A DNA stretch of 64,000 nucleotides from Acidimicrobiia bacterium (GCA_016871275.1 VFZG01000003.1:1-64000), one strand, 5' to 3'. Numbered from the stretch's first letter, positions 9,019 to 18,266 are shown. Notes: a model not told the origin generated them from the sequence alone. A program made the numbers and translations.

Positions 9019-10345
9019 TGCGGTAACGTCACGCGTCGCGGCGGGCGCCGTCACGTCTGAGCAGCTCACGGAAAACTGCCTGTCGGTGATCCAGCAGCTC
9101 AATCCGAAGCTGAATGCGTTCATCACCGTCACGGCCGACACAGCGTTGCAGCAGGCGCGCGCCGCCGACAAGGAGATTGCCGCCGGACGCCGACTCGGAC
9201 CGCTGCACGGCATTCCGATCTCGCTCAAGGACCTGCTCGATCAGCAAGGCGTGCCCACGACCGCGGGCTCGCTGGTGCGGAAGGATCACGTCGCGATCGC
9301 AGATGCGGTGGTGACGAGGCGCCTTCGCGAATCAGGGGCCGTGTTTGTCGGCAAGACCAACCTGCACGAGTTCGCGTTTGGCACCACCAGCGAGGACTCC
9401 GGTTTCGGGGCGATTCGCAATCCGCACGACCCACTGCGATCGCCTGGTGGATCGAGCGGCGGCTCGGCCGTCGCCGTCGCCACCGGCATGTCGCTCGGGA
9501 CCGTGGGAACAGACACCGGCGGCTCGATCAGAATTCCGGCGGCAGCCTGCGGCATCGTCGGACTCAAACCGGAATGGGGCCATGTGTCGGCCTCCGGCGT
9601 CGTACCGCTCAGCCGCCAGCTCGATCACGTAGGTCCACTCGCCGCGTCGGTGGCGGACGCATGGCTGCTCTACAACGCCATGCAGTCTCCGTCGGATCGC
9701 ATCGGCGACGCCCTTGAAGCCACCCCGCTTAAGGGGCTGCGCGTCGGCACGCTGTCGGGCTACTTCTTCGATCGACTCGACGAGGACGTCGAGCGGGGCG
9801 TGCTGAACACCATCCAGCACTTGCAGCGGCTCGGTGCAACCGTCACCGATGTCAACGTGCCGCACGCGGCGGACATGGCCGCGATCTACCTGCATCTCGT
9901 ATTCGGCGACGCGGCGGAGTATCACGCGCCAACACTGGAGTCGCGGCCGAAGGATTACACCGAGCCGGTGCGGCTGCGCCTGGAGATGGCGCGATACGTC
10001 CTGGCCGAGGACTACATCCGTGCGCTGCGCGGCAAGGCGGTCATCGCCCGCGAAGTGGATCGCGCATTCGACGGCGTGGACGTGCTGGCGCTGCCGGCGC
10101 TGGCCATTCCCGCTCCGCCGATTGGCGCGGCCACCATGCCGGTCAAGGGCGGCTCCGACGCCGTGCGCACGCTGATGTTGCGCTGCACCCAGCCGTTCAA
10201 CCTGTCCGGTCATCCCGCCATTTCAATCCCCTGCGGCGTGACGCGCGACCGGATGCCGATCGGCTTGCAACTGGTCGGCCGGAAGGGCCGCACGCCGGCG
10301 CTGGTGCAGGCGGCCCTCGCGGTGGAGGCGGCGATCGCGGGGTGA
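9005..10345 (+). CDS. Amidase signature family hydrolase
   Basis: 446-residue amidase with the Ser-cisSer-Lys triad readable as Lys75 (ISLKD), Ser150 (PGGSSGGSA) and Ser174 (GTDTGGSIR). IPAAACGIVGLKP follows as in GatA and aliphatic/aryl amidases. No gatB or gatC is adjacent, so a stand-alone amide, ureido or nitrile-derived amide hydrolase is more likely than the tRNA amidotransferase subunit. It starts inside the end of the methyltransferase-like gene, and its TGA overlaps the GTG of the following hydrolase, indicating a tightly coupled three-gene unit. Confidence 0.88.
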   Translation: MTTISAVTSRVAAGAVTSEQLTENCLSVIQQLNPKLNAFITVTADTALQQARAADKEIAAGRRLGPLHGIPISLKDLLDQQGVPTTAGSLVRKDHVAIADAVVTRRLRESGAVFVGKTNLHEFAFGTTSEDSGFGAIRNPHDPLRSPGGSSGGSAVAVATGMSLGTVGTDTGGSIRIPAAACGIVGLKPEWGHVSASGVVPLSRQLDHVGPLAASVADAWLLYNAMQSPSDRIGDALEATPLKGLRVGTLSGYFFDRLDEDVERGVLNTIQHLQRLGATVTDVNVPHAADMAAIYLHLVFGDAAEYHAPTLESRPKDYTEPVRLRLEMARYVLAEDYIRALRGKAVIAREVDRAFDGVDVLALPALAIPAPPIGAATMPVKGGSDAVRTLMLRCTQPFNLSGHPAISIPCGVTRDRMPIGLQLVGRKGRTPALVQAALAVEAAIAG

Positions 10346-11400
10346 TTCGGAACTACTTTCACCGCTGGGAGCGCGAGCTGGCGGCGGTCAGCAAGCACGA
10401 TCGAAAGGTCCGCCCCTTCGAGTGGGGGCTGGAGTGGATCGGAGATCAGGGACCAGGGATTGGGGATCCCCGATCCCTGGTCTCCTCCTGGGTGGAGCGC
10501 GTCATGCAGGACACCGACGCGTTCTACACGCCGGCGCCTGTTCGCTACACGTTCACCAGGGCACCCGACACCATTCGTGCCGGCGGCGAGGAGGGGGTGC
10601 TGACCTTCCCGTCCGGCTACACCACGCCGCACTCCGAGAACAACACCGTCGTGTGCCGCTACTTCCCCGCGAACCCCGTTTTGAAGGGGAAGCCCGGCGC
10701 ACCGCGACGCGCCGTCGTGGTGCTGGCGCAGTGGAACTCGGATGCGGAAGGCCATGTCGGCCTCTGCAAGCTGCTCGCGAAGGTCGGCATCGCATCGTTG
10801 CGCATGAGCCTGCCGTATCACGACGCGCGCATGCCGCCGGAGCTGACGCGCGCCGACTACATCGTCAGCTCGAACGTCGTCAGAACGCTGCAGGTCTGCC
10901 GGCAGGCGGTGCGGGACATCCGGCTGGCGTTGTGGTGGCTGCGCGATCAGGGCTACGATCGGCTTGGGCTGCTGGGCACGAGCCTCGGCTCGTGCCTGTC
11001 GTACCTCGCAACCAGCCACGAGCCGCTGGTGAACGCGCAGGCGCTCAACCACGTGTCGCCGTACTTCAGCGACGTTGTCTGGCGCGGCTTGTCTACCGAG
11101 CACGTGCGGCAGGGATTTGACGGCCACGTCGATCAGGACCAGCTGCGGGAGTTGTGGCGGCCGATCAGCCCGTGGTCGTACCTCGATCGCGTCGAGAACC
11201 GCAAGACGCTGATGGTCTACGGCAGCTACGACCTGACGTTCCCGGTGGATCTCTCGCTGAAGTTGATCGATGAGCTCAAACGTCGGAAGGCGCCCCTGCA
11301 GGTTGCGGTCTTGCCGTGCGGCCATTACTCAACCGGCGCGGCACCCTTCAAGTACCTGGATGCCTGGTACCTCGGAAAGTTCCTGGCGACGAAGCTCTAG
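10342..11400 (+). CDS. Alpha/beta hydrolase family protein
   Basis: 352-residue alpha/beta hydrolase starting at GTG 10342, overlapping the amidase stop as GTGA. The nucleophile elbow GTSLGSC has Ser214; the acid is probably in YGSYDLTFPVD and the histidine in LPCGHYSTG near the end. A lid-like region covers about 130-200. Residues 34-48 (GDQGPGIGDPRSLV and neighbours) are encoded by an almost perfect palindrome at 10451-10482 and look like an in-frame insertion rather than part of the fold. No signal peptide. The substrate is unknown; cotranscription with the amidase suggests a shared catabolic job, which is inference. Confidence 0.78.
   Translation: MIRNYFHRWERELAAVSKHDRKVRPFEWGLEWIGDQGPGIGDPRSLVSSWVERVMQDTDAFYTPAPVRYTFTRAPDTIRAGGEEGVLTFPSGYTTPHSENNTVVCRYFPANPVLKGKPGAPRRAVVVLAQWNSDAEGHVGLCKLLAKVGIASLRMSLPYHDARMPPELTRADYIVSSNVVRTLQVCRQAVRDIRLALWWLRDQGYDRLGLLGTSLGSCLSYLATSHEPLVNAQALNHVSPYFSDVVWRGLSTEHVRQGFDGHVDQDQLRELWRPISPWSYLDRVENRKTLMVYGSYDLTFPVDLSLKLIDELKRRKAPLQVAVLPCGHYSTGAAPFKYLDAWYLGKFLATKL
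10451..10482. repeat. 32-bp near-perfect palindrome inside a coding region
   Basis: The left arm GACCAGGGATTGGGGA and right arm TCCCCGATCCCTGGTC are complementary except one T-G pair. It is built of AGGGAT-like units and lies in frame in the alpha/beta hydrolase gene, so it adds codons without breaking the frame. Confidence 0.8.
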
Positions 11401-11470
11401 CGAGGCTCGCCTCAGACCCGCGAGCATGTGCGATTCGGGACACCGCCTCACTAGCGGCAGTGTTGGCTTT

Positions 11471-11487
11471 GCCCGGCTCCGCCGGGC
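11471..11487. terminator. GC hairpin after the hydrolase gene
   Basis: Perfect 7-bp stem GCCCGGC/GCCGGGC with a 3-base loop, 71 bases after the hydrolase stop. No T-tract follows. A similar GCCCGG/CCGGGC hairpin, also preceded by GTGTTGGCT, occurs at 19040-19058, so it may be a dispersed repeat as well as a terminator. Confidence 0.45.
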
Positions 11488-11488
11488 G

Positions 11489-11553
11489 AGAGTCTTGAAG
11501 GGCCGGTTTGGAAACGTTGCTTATTCGGTGCGAATCCGGCCCTTCAAGACTCT
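11489..11553. terminator. 18-bp perfect inverted repeat between convergent genes
   Basis: Arms at 11489-11506 (AGAGTCTTGAAGGGCCGG) and 11536-11553 are exact reverse complements separated by 29 bases. The right arm runs into the stop codon of the convergent small membrane protein gene. The site can serve as a two-way terminator; lacking T-runs it is not a classical intrinsic one. Confidence 0.6.
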
Positions 11554-11782
11554 AGAGGTATTTCAGCAGCTGCACCAGTGCGTCGTAGATCGCTCCGACC
11601 AGCGACTGGACGAGCGGCGTCACTTCGCCGGAGTTAATCGACTCGGCAACCGTCACGGGATCGGTCAGCAGCAGCCAGACGGTGGCGCCGGCAATGACCA
11701 GCGCGAACAGGCCGACGAGGGCGGCGAGGCTGAATAACCGGGTCTCCACGCCGGATTCACGAGGTGGGCGTTTGATGTCCAT
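11552..11782 (-). CDS. Small single-pass membrane protein, unknown
   Basis: 76 residues: a charged N-terminus (MDIKRPPRESGVETRL), one strongly hydrophobic helix (about 17-41, LFSLAALVGLFALVIAGATVW), then a mostly uncharged amphipathic tail ending ALVQLLKYL. No known domain recognised. It faces the hydrolase gene across the inverted repeat at 11489-11553 and is about 65 bases downstream of the alcohol dehydrogenase gene on the same strand. The coding call rests on length, a clear membrane segment and lack of a competing frame. Confidence 0.5.
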   Translation of the reverse strand: MDIKRPPRESGVETRLFSLAALVGLFALVIAGATVWLLLTDPVTVAESINSGEVTPLVQSLVGAIYDALVQLLKYL

Positions 11783-11848
11783 ACTACGGACCAGCAGCGA
11801 TCATATCCGACCGCATTTCCGATTTGACGGCCGGATGCCCGTGGTTGT

Positions 11849-12871
11849 TCAGCAAACCAGCACGATCTTGCCGAACTGCTCGCGCGCTTCGAGACGGCGA
11901 TGGGCGGCGGCGGCTTCCGCCAGGGGGAACGTGCGGTCGACAATCGGCCGCAGGTCGCCGGCGAAAAAGAACCGCACCGCCCGCAGCAACTCCGCTTTCC
12001 GGCCCATGTACGACCCCAGCAACGAGATCTGACGCACGAACAGCACGCGGAGATCCAGTCCGGCTTCGTGGCCGGTGGTCGCGCCGCAGGTCACCAGGCG
12101 CCCGCCGCGCGTCAGGCTCTTCAGGCTCCGATCCCAGGTGGCGGTGCCGACATGCTCGAACACCACGTCCACACCGCGCCCGTGGGTGAACTCGCGGACC
12201 CTGGCGGGAAGATCCTCGGTGGTGTGATTGATGAGGTGGCAAGCGCCGAGTTGGCGGGCCTTGACAAGTTTCTCGTTGGTGCCGGCGGTCGCAATCACGC
12301 GCGCGCCGTGACGCCCCGCAATCTGGATCGCCGCCTGGCCGACGCCGCTGCCGGCGCCGAGGACCAGCACGTCTTCGCCGGCGCGCAGCTTGGCGCGGGT
12401 GATCAACATGTGCCATGCCGTGAGGAACGCCAGCGGAAACGCCGCCGCCTCGACCAACCCAATCGCATCCGGGATGGCGATCAGGTTCTGCACCGGCACC
12501 TTGACGATCTCCGCGTAGCCGCCGTCGCTGCGATGGCCGAGCACGTCGTAGTCCGGGCACTCGTTGTCGCACCCGTCGAGGCACGCCGCACAGTGTCCGC
12601 ACGACAGGCCGGGCTGCAGCATCACGCGACACCCGGCGCCGAACTCTCCGTTGGGCGTCGAGATCACTTCGCCGGCCACGTCGGCGCCGGAGATGTGCGG
12701 AAACGAAATCCGCACGCGTTCCATGCCGCGGCGCTGCCACAGATCCAGGTGGTTGAGCGCGCACGCGCGCACCCGCACCACGGCGTCGCCCGCGCCAGGA
12801 ACCGGATCGGGGGCGTCTTGGTAGCGGAGGACCTCCGGCCCGCCGTGGGCGTGAAAGCGAACGGCCTTCAT
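11849..12871 (-). CDS. Zinc-binding alcohol dehydrogenase/quinone oxidoreductase-like MDR enzyme
   Basis: 340-residue medium-chain dehydrogenase/reductase. The N-terminal GroES-like domain contains CALNHLDLWQRRG and GADVAGEV. A structural zinc lobe with four cysteines (CGHCAACLDGCDNEC) lies near residues 90-105. The NAD(P)-binding motif is VLGAGSGVGQAAIQIA at about 168-183. The presence of the four-Cys lobe places it with zinc alcohol dehydrogenases rather than zinc-free quinone reductases. It begins one base after the stop of the inactive M16 gene, so it is the last gene of the M16 pair's transcript. Substrate not predictable. Confidence 0.85.
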   Translation of the reverse strand: MKAVRFHAHGGPEVLRYQDAPDPVPGAGDAVVRVRACALNHLDLWQRRGMERVRISFPHISGADVAGEVISTPNGEFGAGCRVMLQPGLSCGHCAACLDGCDNECPDYDVLGHRSDGGYAEIVKVPVQNLIAIPDAIGLVEAAAFPLAFLTAWHMLITRAKLRAGEDVLVLGAGSGVGQAAIQIAGRHGARVIATAGTNEKLVKARQLGACHLINHTTEDLPARVREFTHGRGVDVVFEHVGTATWDRSLKSLTRGGRLVTCGATTGHEAGLDLRVLFVRQISLLGSYMGRKAELLRAVRFFFAGDLRPIVDRTFPLAEAAAAHRRLEAREQFGKIVLVC

Positions 12872-14248
12872 TCAGAGATCGGCCGGCAGGACTTGATGCG
12901 CGCCAAGTCCGAGGCCGGGCAGCGATTCGTGGATCTGATCGAGATCCCCGACGATCAGCGTCGTCATTTTCCCATGCTGCAGATGGCGCTGCGCTGCGGC
13001 GCTGACGTCATCGGTCGTGACTCGCGCCAATCGCGGCGCGAAGTCTTCGAAATACGAATCGGGCAGGTTGTGCAGGGCCAGTTGCGCAACCGAGCGTGCC
13101 ACCTGGCTTGCGGTCTCGAACCCGCGTGGATAGCCCTTGCTCATGCTGGCAATCGCTTCCGCCACTTCGTCCGCGGTCGCAGGCCGTGAAGCGGCGATGG
13201 CCCGAATTTCCTCGTGTGCTTCGTGAATCGCCGGAGCGGTGACGTCGGTGCCGACGCTGGTCTGCATGACGAACGGTCCCAGGCCGCGCCGCAGGTTGAA
13301 GCCGGTGCGCACACCGTAGGTGTAGCCCTTCCCCTCGCGCAGGTTGAGATTGAGCCGGCTCACGAATTCGCCGCCCACGATGGCGTTCAGGATCAACAGC
13401 ACCGGGTAGTCCGGCGTCGATCGTGGCGCGCACACATGACCGATGCGCAGCTCCGATTGCGCGGCGCCTGGCCGTGGCACGACCCCCAGCCGCGACTGGG
13501 GCATCTCCGGTGGATCGGCGAGCGCGGCCGACCGGTCAATCGTCATCGGCGATGCGGCGGCCCGCCACGAGTCGAAAGTGCGGGCCGCAAGGTCGAGGAG
13601 CGCCTCTTCGGGACGATTGCCGACGATCACCAGCGTCGATCCTGCCGGCGCAAACATCGCCGCATGCAGCGCGCGGATCTCGCTGACGGTCATCGGCGTG
13701 AGCCCGGCCTCGGCGCCAAGCGACAGGCGGCCGTAGGGATGCGCACCGTACAACACGCGCGCGAACACCCGCTCCGCCAGCGCCGGGGCGTGATCCTTCA
13801 GCTGCTTCAAACGCTCGAAGCGAAGGCTGCGGATGCGATTGAAGTCATCGTCGGCGAGATTCGGTTCGACAACCATCTCGTGCAGGAGCCCCAGCCCCTT
13901 CTCGAAGAAGCGGTCGAGGGTCGTCAGCCCGACGACAACGGCGTCCATGCCGGCCTCGATGTCGACCTCGCCGCCGATCCGAGCCAGCCGGTCCGAGATC
14001 TCCAGCGCCGACTGACCGCGGCTGCCCTCATCGAGCAGTCCCGCCGTCATCGACACCAGGCCCTGCCGATCGCACGGATCGACCGACGATCCCCCTGGCA
14101 CGAGCAACACGATCGACGCCACCGGCACCGACTGGTGGCGGACCGCGCGGACCTCCAGACCGTTGGTCAGCGTCCGTTTGACGATGCGTGGGAAGCGGAA
14201 GGGACGATCGGGCCCGGGCACGGGCAAGCGGCTGCGATCGATGGTCAC
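12872..14248 (-). CDS. M16 family peptidase-like protein, non-catalytic partner
   Basis: 458 residues of the insulinase/processing-peptidase fold, with LTNGLEVRAVRHQSVPVASIVLLVPGGS at the start and GKGYTYGVRTGF in the second half. At the position of the zinc motif HxxEH it reads VSMTAGLLDEGSRG, so the metal ligands are missing. Such subunits pair with an active M16 subunit to build the closed chamber, and the active one (14245-15549) is directly upstream with a GTGA overlap. The start is GTG at 14248. No clear signal peptide, so the complex may be cytoplasmic or exported by an unrecognised route. Confidence 0.85.
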   Translation of the reverse strand: MTIDRSRLPVPGPDRPFRFPRIVKRTLTNGLEVRAVRHQSVPVASIVLLVPGGSSVDPCDRQGLVSMTAGLLDEGSRGQSALEISDRLARIGGEVDIEAGMDAVVVGLTTLDRFFEKGLGLLHEMVVEPNLADDDFNRIRSLRFERLKQLKDHAPALAERVFARVLYGAHPYGRLSLGAEAGLTPMTVSEIRALHAAMFAPAGSTLVIVGNRPEEALLDLAARTFDSWRAAASPMTIDRSAALADPPEMPQSRLGVVPRPGAAQSELRIGHVCAPRSTPDYPVLLILNAIVGGEFVSRLNLNLREGKGYTYGVRTGFNLRRGLGPFVMQTSVGTDVTAPAIHEAHEEIRAIAASRPATADEVAEAIASMSKGYPRGFETASQVARSVAQLALHNLPDSYFEDFAPRLARVTTDDVSAAAQRHLQHGKMTTLIVGDLDQIHESLPGLGLGAHQVLPADL

Positions 14249-15549
14249 GAGACTTGCACCTCCGCCGCGCCGGTCAGCGCGAGATCGCGCCGGCCTTTCG
14301 GCACCACGCTGAGTGACACCGACCTCGCCGCTGCGACCCAGCGCGACACGGCCGAAGCCACGCCGCGGCCGGTCACGTCGAAATAGCGCTGGCGGTCCCG
14401 ACCGAAGTATCCGGGGTCGCCGACGAACGTGTTGTAGGCATTGAGCTGATCGCCCTTGCCGCCAAAGCCGCCAATGGTCTGCAGGCGGTAGACAAACTGC
14501 GCGTCGGTCTGGGCGACACCGCGTTCAAGCTCGTCGGCGGTCGGCCCCTGCGCCGCCAGCTCCTCGATCGCCGTTCGAATCGCGGTGTTCAGCTCCGCCA
14601 GCGTCACGCCCGCGGCCGCCGTGCAGACGATTTGAAACTGCCCGCCCATCTCCCGTGAATGGTGGTAAGCGGACACGTCAGCGGCGACGCGCCGCTCATA
14701 CACCAGGGTCTTGTGCAGCCGCGACGTCTTGCCGTGGGTCAACACATCGGCCGCGATATCGAGCTCCGCATCGTCGCTCGCAAACATCGCCGGCGAATGC
14801 CAGCTGATGTAGAGGCGCGGCAGCTCGACGCGATCTTCCAGGACCAGGCTCACGCTGTCGTCCAGTGAGGCGCCGCGCTCGACGCGCGCAACCTGCGGGC
14901 CGGCGGGGAGATCGCCGAAATACCGCTCGGCGAGATCGAAGGCCCGATCGGCCTCGACGTCGCCGGCCAGCGACAGCGAGGCGTTGGCCGGGTGGTAGTA
15001 GGTTTCAAAGAACTCGCGGACCATCGCCAGCGACGCGGCGCGAATGTCGTCGGCCGATCCGATCGTCGGCCAGTGATAGGGATGGTCCGGGGCAAACATC
15101 GCGGCCGACAGCGCAATGCCGGCCAGTCCGTACGGCCGGTTCTCGTAGTTCTGTCGGCGCTCGTTCAGCACCACATCCCGCTGGTTGTTGAACTTGGCAT
15201 CGCTGAGGGCCGGCAGCAGGAAGCCCATGCGATCCGACTCCATCCACAACGCCAGATCGAGCGCGCCGGTGGGGACCACTTCCCAGTAGTTCGTGCGATC
15301 GGCATTGGTCGACCCGTTGAGCTGTCCGCCCGCGCGCTGCAGCGGCGGGAAGTAGCCGTGATCGTGGTGTTGCGATCCCTCGAACATCAGGTGCTCGAAC
15401 AGGTGCGCGAAGCCGGTCCGCCCTGGCACTTCGTTCTTGGATCCGACGTGATACCAGAGGTTCACGGCCACCATGGGAAGTTGATGGTCCTCGTGCACGA
15501 TGACATCGAGGCCGTTTCCGAGCGTCTTCTTCTTGAAGGGAATCTGCAT
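14245..15549 (-). CDS. M16 family zinc metallopeptidase, catalytic subunit
   Basis: 434-residue pitrilysin/insulinase-type protease. The inverted zinc motif HLFEH is at residues 49-53 (FAHLFEHLMFEGS) and the distal glutamate is expected in the helix about 75 residues later. NADRTNYWEVVP is a family hallmark. It degrades peptides within a clamshell formed with its inactive partner encoded next (stop/start GTGA overlap at 14245-14248). The gene begins 19 bases after the MFS gene stop on the same strand. Active/inactive M16 pairs of this kind are common in bacteria; peptide targets are unknown. Confidence 0.9.
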   Translation of the reverse strand: MQIPFKKKTLGNGLDVIVHEDHQLPMVAVNLWYHVGSKNEVPGRTGFAHLFEHLMFEGSQHHDHGYFPPLQRAGGQLNGSTNADRTNYWEVVPTGALDLALWMESDRMGFLLPALSDAKFNNQRDVVLNERRQNYENRPYGLAGIALSAAMFAPDHPYHWPTIGSADDIRAASLAMVREFFETYYHPANASLSLAGDVEADRAFDLAERYFGDLPAGPQVARVERGASLDDSVSLVLEDRVELPRLYISWHSPAMFASDDAELDIAADVLTHGKTSRLHKTLVYERRVAADVSAYHHSREMGGQFQIVCTAAAGVTLAELNTAIRTAIEELAAQGPTADELERGVAQTDAQFVYRLQTIGGFGGKGDQLNAYNTFVGDPGYFGRDRQRYFDVTGRGVASAVSRWVAAARSVSLSVVPKGRRDLALTGAAEVQVS

Positions 15550-15567
15550 CAGGACCGTCAGTCAATT

Positions 15568-16728
15568 CTAGCGTTGCATGCGGAACATCGCCCAGGCGCC
15601 GAGCAGCGGGCCGGGCACGAGCAGCAACGACGCATACCGCCAGCTCGTGTAGCCGGCCACCCGCGGCAGCAACTCAATCGTCACCATCGTCAGCAGGAAC
15701 CCCAGGCACACCTGCAGGGTCAGTGCCGTGCCGACATGCTCACGGGGCGCGTGCTCGCTGACCAGCGCCGAAAACTGCGCCGAGTCAGCCACCACGGAGA
15801 ATCCCCACACGATGATCAGCAAATACAGCAGCGCCGGCGGGCCGCCGTGTACGACGGTGGTCAGCGCCGCGCAGGACGCGCTGACGATCATGGCCCACAT
15901 CGCGACGCGGGCCTTGCCGACACGGTCGGCCACCACACCAGCCAGCACACAACCGGCCGCGCCGCTGCCAATCGCCAGGAACGCGGCCAGGGAGCCGGCG
16001 GCCGCCACATCGCCCACGCCTGAGTCGTTCAGGCTGGTCCACGCAAACACCGCCACCCAGGTCCACATCGCGTAGAGCTCCCACATGTGACCGAGGTATC
16101 CCAGCGTCGCCAGACGCGCGCCGCGGCTGGAGAACACCCGCCTGATGGCGTGCGGATCGAACGGCGATGTCGGCGCGACGAATGGACCGTCACGGACGAA
16201 CAGGACGACCAGCGTGCCGCCCGCCACCGCCAGCGCGGATGCGAGCAGCATCGGCGCCCGCCAATCGGCGCCGAACACGGCCGAGAGCAGATGCGGGAAC
16301 GCCTTGCCGAGCGTGAGCGCGCCGATCAGCAACCCGAGCGCGAAGCCGCGGCCGTCACGAAACCACCCCGCCGCGATCTTCATCGCCGGCGGATACACCA
16401 ACGCCAGCGAGGCTCCGGTGAGGAACCGGAGAGCGATGACAGTCGAACCGCTCGGCGCGATCAGCACGCCGGCGTTCGCACAAGCGCCGACCAGCGCGCC
16501 GACAAACATCAGCACCCGGGCGTTCAGCAGGTCGGCCAGATTGGTGAGCGCGCTCAGCAGGGTGCCCGCCACGAAGCCGCCCTGCACGGCCATGGTCAGC
16601 CACGGCGCCTGGTCCGGAGCGATCTGGAAATGGTCGATCAGCAGCGGCGTAACGGCGGTGGCGGAAAACCAAAGCGTCATGCCAAGGAACTGGGCCACCG
16701 CGATGACGCCCAGCATCCGCCACGCCAT
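15568..16728 (-). CDS. Major facilitator superfamily transporter
   Basis: 386-residue polytopic inner-membrane protein with about 12 hydrophobic helices. The N-terminal segment MLGVIAVAQFLGMTLWFSATAV resembles MFS permeases of the cyanate/nitrate-nitrite type, and the loop after helix 2 reads LADLLNARV. ATG at 16728 is used because it overlaps the upstream apbC stop as TGATG; GTG at 16731 is also possible. The frame stays open further upstream inside apbC but that part is not membrane-like. The substrate cannot be inferred. Confidence 0.82.
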   Translation of the reverse strand: MAWRMLGVIAVAQFLGMTLWFSATAVTPLLIDHFQIAPDQAPWLTMAVQGGFVAGTLLSALTNLADLLNARVLMFVGALVGACANAGVLIAPSGSTVIALRFLTGASLALVYPPAMKIAAGWFRDGRGFALGLLIGALTLGKAFPHLLSAVFGADWRAPMLLASALAVAGGTLVVLFVRDGPFVAPTSPFDPHAIRRVFSSRGARLATLGYLGHMWELYAMWTWVAVFAWTSLNDSGVGDVAAAGSLAAFLAIGSGAAGCVLAGVVADRVGKARVAMWAMIVSASCAALTTVVHGGPPALLYLLIIVWGFSVVADSAQFSALVSEHAPREHVGTALTLQVCLGFLLTMVTIELLPRVAGYTSWRYASLLLVPGPLLGAWAMFRMQR

Positions 16729-17825
16729 CACTTCACCTGGATCAGCGGGATCTTTCCTTTGTTGGCGAGCGCGGCGCGGTGCGCGTTGACCGACAGTTGT
16801 GCCATGACGGCTTCGGCCAGGTCCATGAACGCGCGCGTGCCGGCGGAATCGGGCTCGGCAATGACGAGCGGAATGCCGCGATCGCCGCCGACGCGAATCG
16901 GTTGATACAGCGGCAGCCGTCCCAGGAACGGAATCTCCATCTGGTGCGCCGCCTGCTCGCCGCCGCCATGTCCGAAGATGTCGGCCTGGTGATGGCAGTT
17001 GGTGCATTCGTAGAAGCTCATGTTCTCGACGAGGCCCAACGTCGGAATCTTGAGCTTCTGATACATCCGCACCGCGCGGCGGCTGTCGGCGAGCGACACC
17101 TGCTGCGGCGTGGTCACGACAATGGCGCCCGCAGCCGGCACGGTCTGGCTGAGTGACAGCGCCACGTCGCCGGTGCCCGGCGGCATATCGACCACGAGAT
17201 AGTCGAGGTCCTTCCAGCCGACGTCGCGGCAGAACTGCTGGATGGCGCTGTGCAGCATCGGGCCGCGCCAGATCACCGGCGCCTCTTCCTGCGTCAGAAA
17301 GCCCATCGACACGATCTGGATGCCGTATTTCTCCGCCGGCCGGATGCGTTTGTGCTCGTCAGACCCGAGCTGCGCCTGCAGGCCGAACATGATCGGCACG
17401 TTGGGGCCGTAGATGTCGCCGTCGAGCACGCCGACGCGCGCGCCGCTCCGTGCCAGCGCGACCGCCAGATTCACCGACACCGTTGTCTTGCCGACGCCGC
17501 CCTTGCCGGCGCCGACCGCGATCACGTTCTTGACGCCAGGCAGCGGTGGTTTGCCGTGCTCAGGCGCCGATACCGACTTCACCACGAAGCTGGTGGTGAC
17601 CGCGACGTGTTGGACGCCGGGCAGGACGCCGACCGTGTTGCGCACTTGCGCGGCGACCCCCTCGCGCTTGGCTGGTGACGGCGTTGCCAGCTCCACGGCT
17701 ATCGACACGCGGCCGCCGTCAATCGTGATGTCCTGGTCCCTGACGAACTTGAGCGAGACGATGTCGACACCCAGGTCCGGGTCCGTGACGCGCTTCAGCG
17801 CCTCCAGGACCATCTTGGTGGTCAT
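16728..17825 (-). CDS. apbC: Mrp/NBP35 family ATP-binding Fe-S cluster carrier
   Basis: 365-residue cytoplasmic P-loop protein that carries and inserts 4Fe-4S clusters. The N-terminal MIP18/DUF59 domain (about 1-85, LKRVTDPDLGVDIVSL) is followed by a deviant Walker A GAGKGGVGKTT at 105-115, the DMPPGTGD motif, and the ENMSFYECTNCHHQ region that has the CxxC pair bridging a cluster between two subunits. A full-length, intact member. It is the first gene of the minus-strand group and is coupled to the MFS gene by a one-base overlap, which has no obvious functional reason. Confidence 0.93.
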   Translation of the reverse strand: MTTKMVLEALKRVTDPDLGVDIVSLKFVRDQDITIDGGRVSIAVELATPSPAKREGVAAQVRNTVGVLPGVQHVAVTTSFVVKSVSAPEHGKPPLPGVKNVIAVGAGKGGVGKTTVSVNLAVALARSGARVGVLDGDIYGPNVPIMFGLQAQLGSDEHKRIRPAEKYGIQIVSMGFLTQEEAPVIWRGPMLHSAIQQFCRDVGWKDLDYLVVDMPPGTGDVALSLSQTVPAAGAIVVTTPQQVSLADSRRAVRMYQKLKIPTLGLVENMSFYECTNCHHQADIFGHGGGEQAAHQMEIPFLGRLPLYQPIRVGGDRGIPLVIAEPDSAGTRAFMDLAEAVMAQLSVNAHRAALANKGKIPLIQVK

Positions 17826-17918
17826 GAGAAAATCAGCTTACCACGCGCGTGAAATTGGTAAACTGCTCCGCGACAGCTGCCGTCTTCAACCCAGCTCACC
17901 CTCTGAAGGAGAGATCGA

Positions 17919-18266
17919 ATGGCCGATGCGACACCTGGTAGCGCTCCTTCCAGCAATCGCAATGTCATGATCGTGTTGTCGTACCTCTGGTTGCTGGCGC
18001 TCGTGCCGCTGCTGACGGAGAAGGACGACAAGGAAGTGCAATGGCATGCGAAGCACGGGCTGGTGCTGATGGTCGCCGAGCTGTTTCTGTGGATCGTCAT
18101 CAGCATCGTCATCGGGCCGCTCGGCATCTTTGGCTGCCTGGCCGCGCTGTTCACGCCGCTGCTCACGCTGGGCCAGCTGGTGTTGCACCTGATGGCCGCG
18201 ATCAAGGGCATCAACGGCCAGCGCCTGATCATTCCCGGACTCAGCGAATTTGCGGACAAGTTCTAA
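17919..18266 (+). CDS. DUF4870 (Tic20-like) membrane protein
   Basis: 115-residue membrane protein with three hydrophobic segments. The family pattern is VMIVLSYLWLLALVPLL, then EVQWHAKHGLVLM (conserved FHAkQ-like motif), and a closing NGQ..IPG segment. The family is related by sequence to plastid Tic20 but its bacterial role is unknown. GAAGGAGAG a few bases before ATG 17919 is a strong ribosome binding site. Its 3' end overlaps the TTG start of yidD, making a small operon of two membrane-related genes. Confidence 0.8.
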   Translation: MADATPGSAPSSNRNVMIVLSYLWLLALVPLLTEKDDKEVQWHAKHGLVLMVAELFLWIVISIVIGPLGIFGCLAALFTPLLTLGQLVLHLMAAIKGINGQRLIIPGLSEFADKF

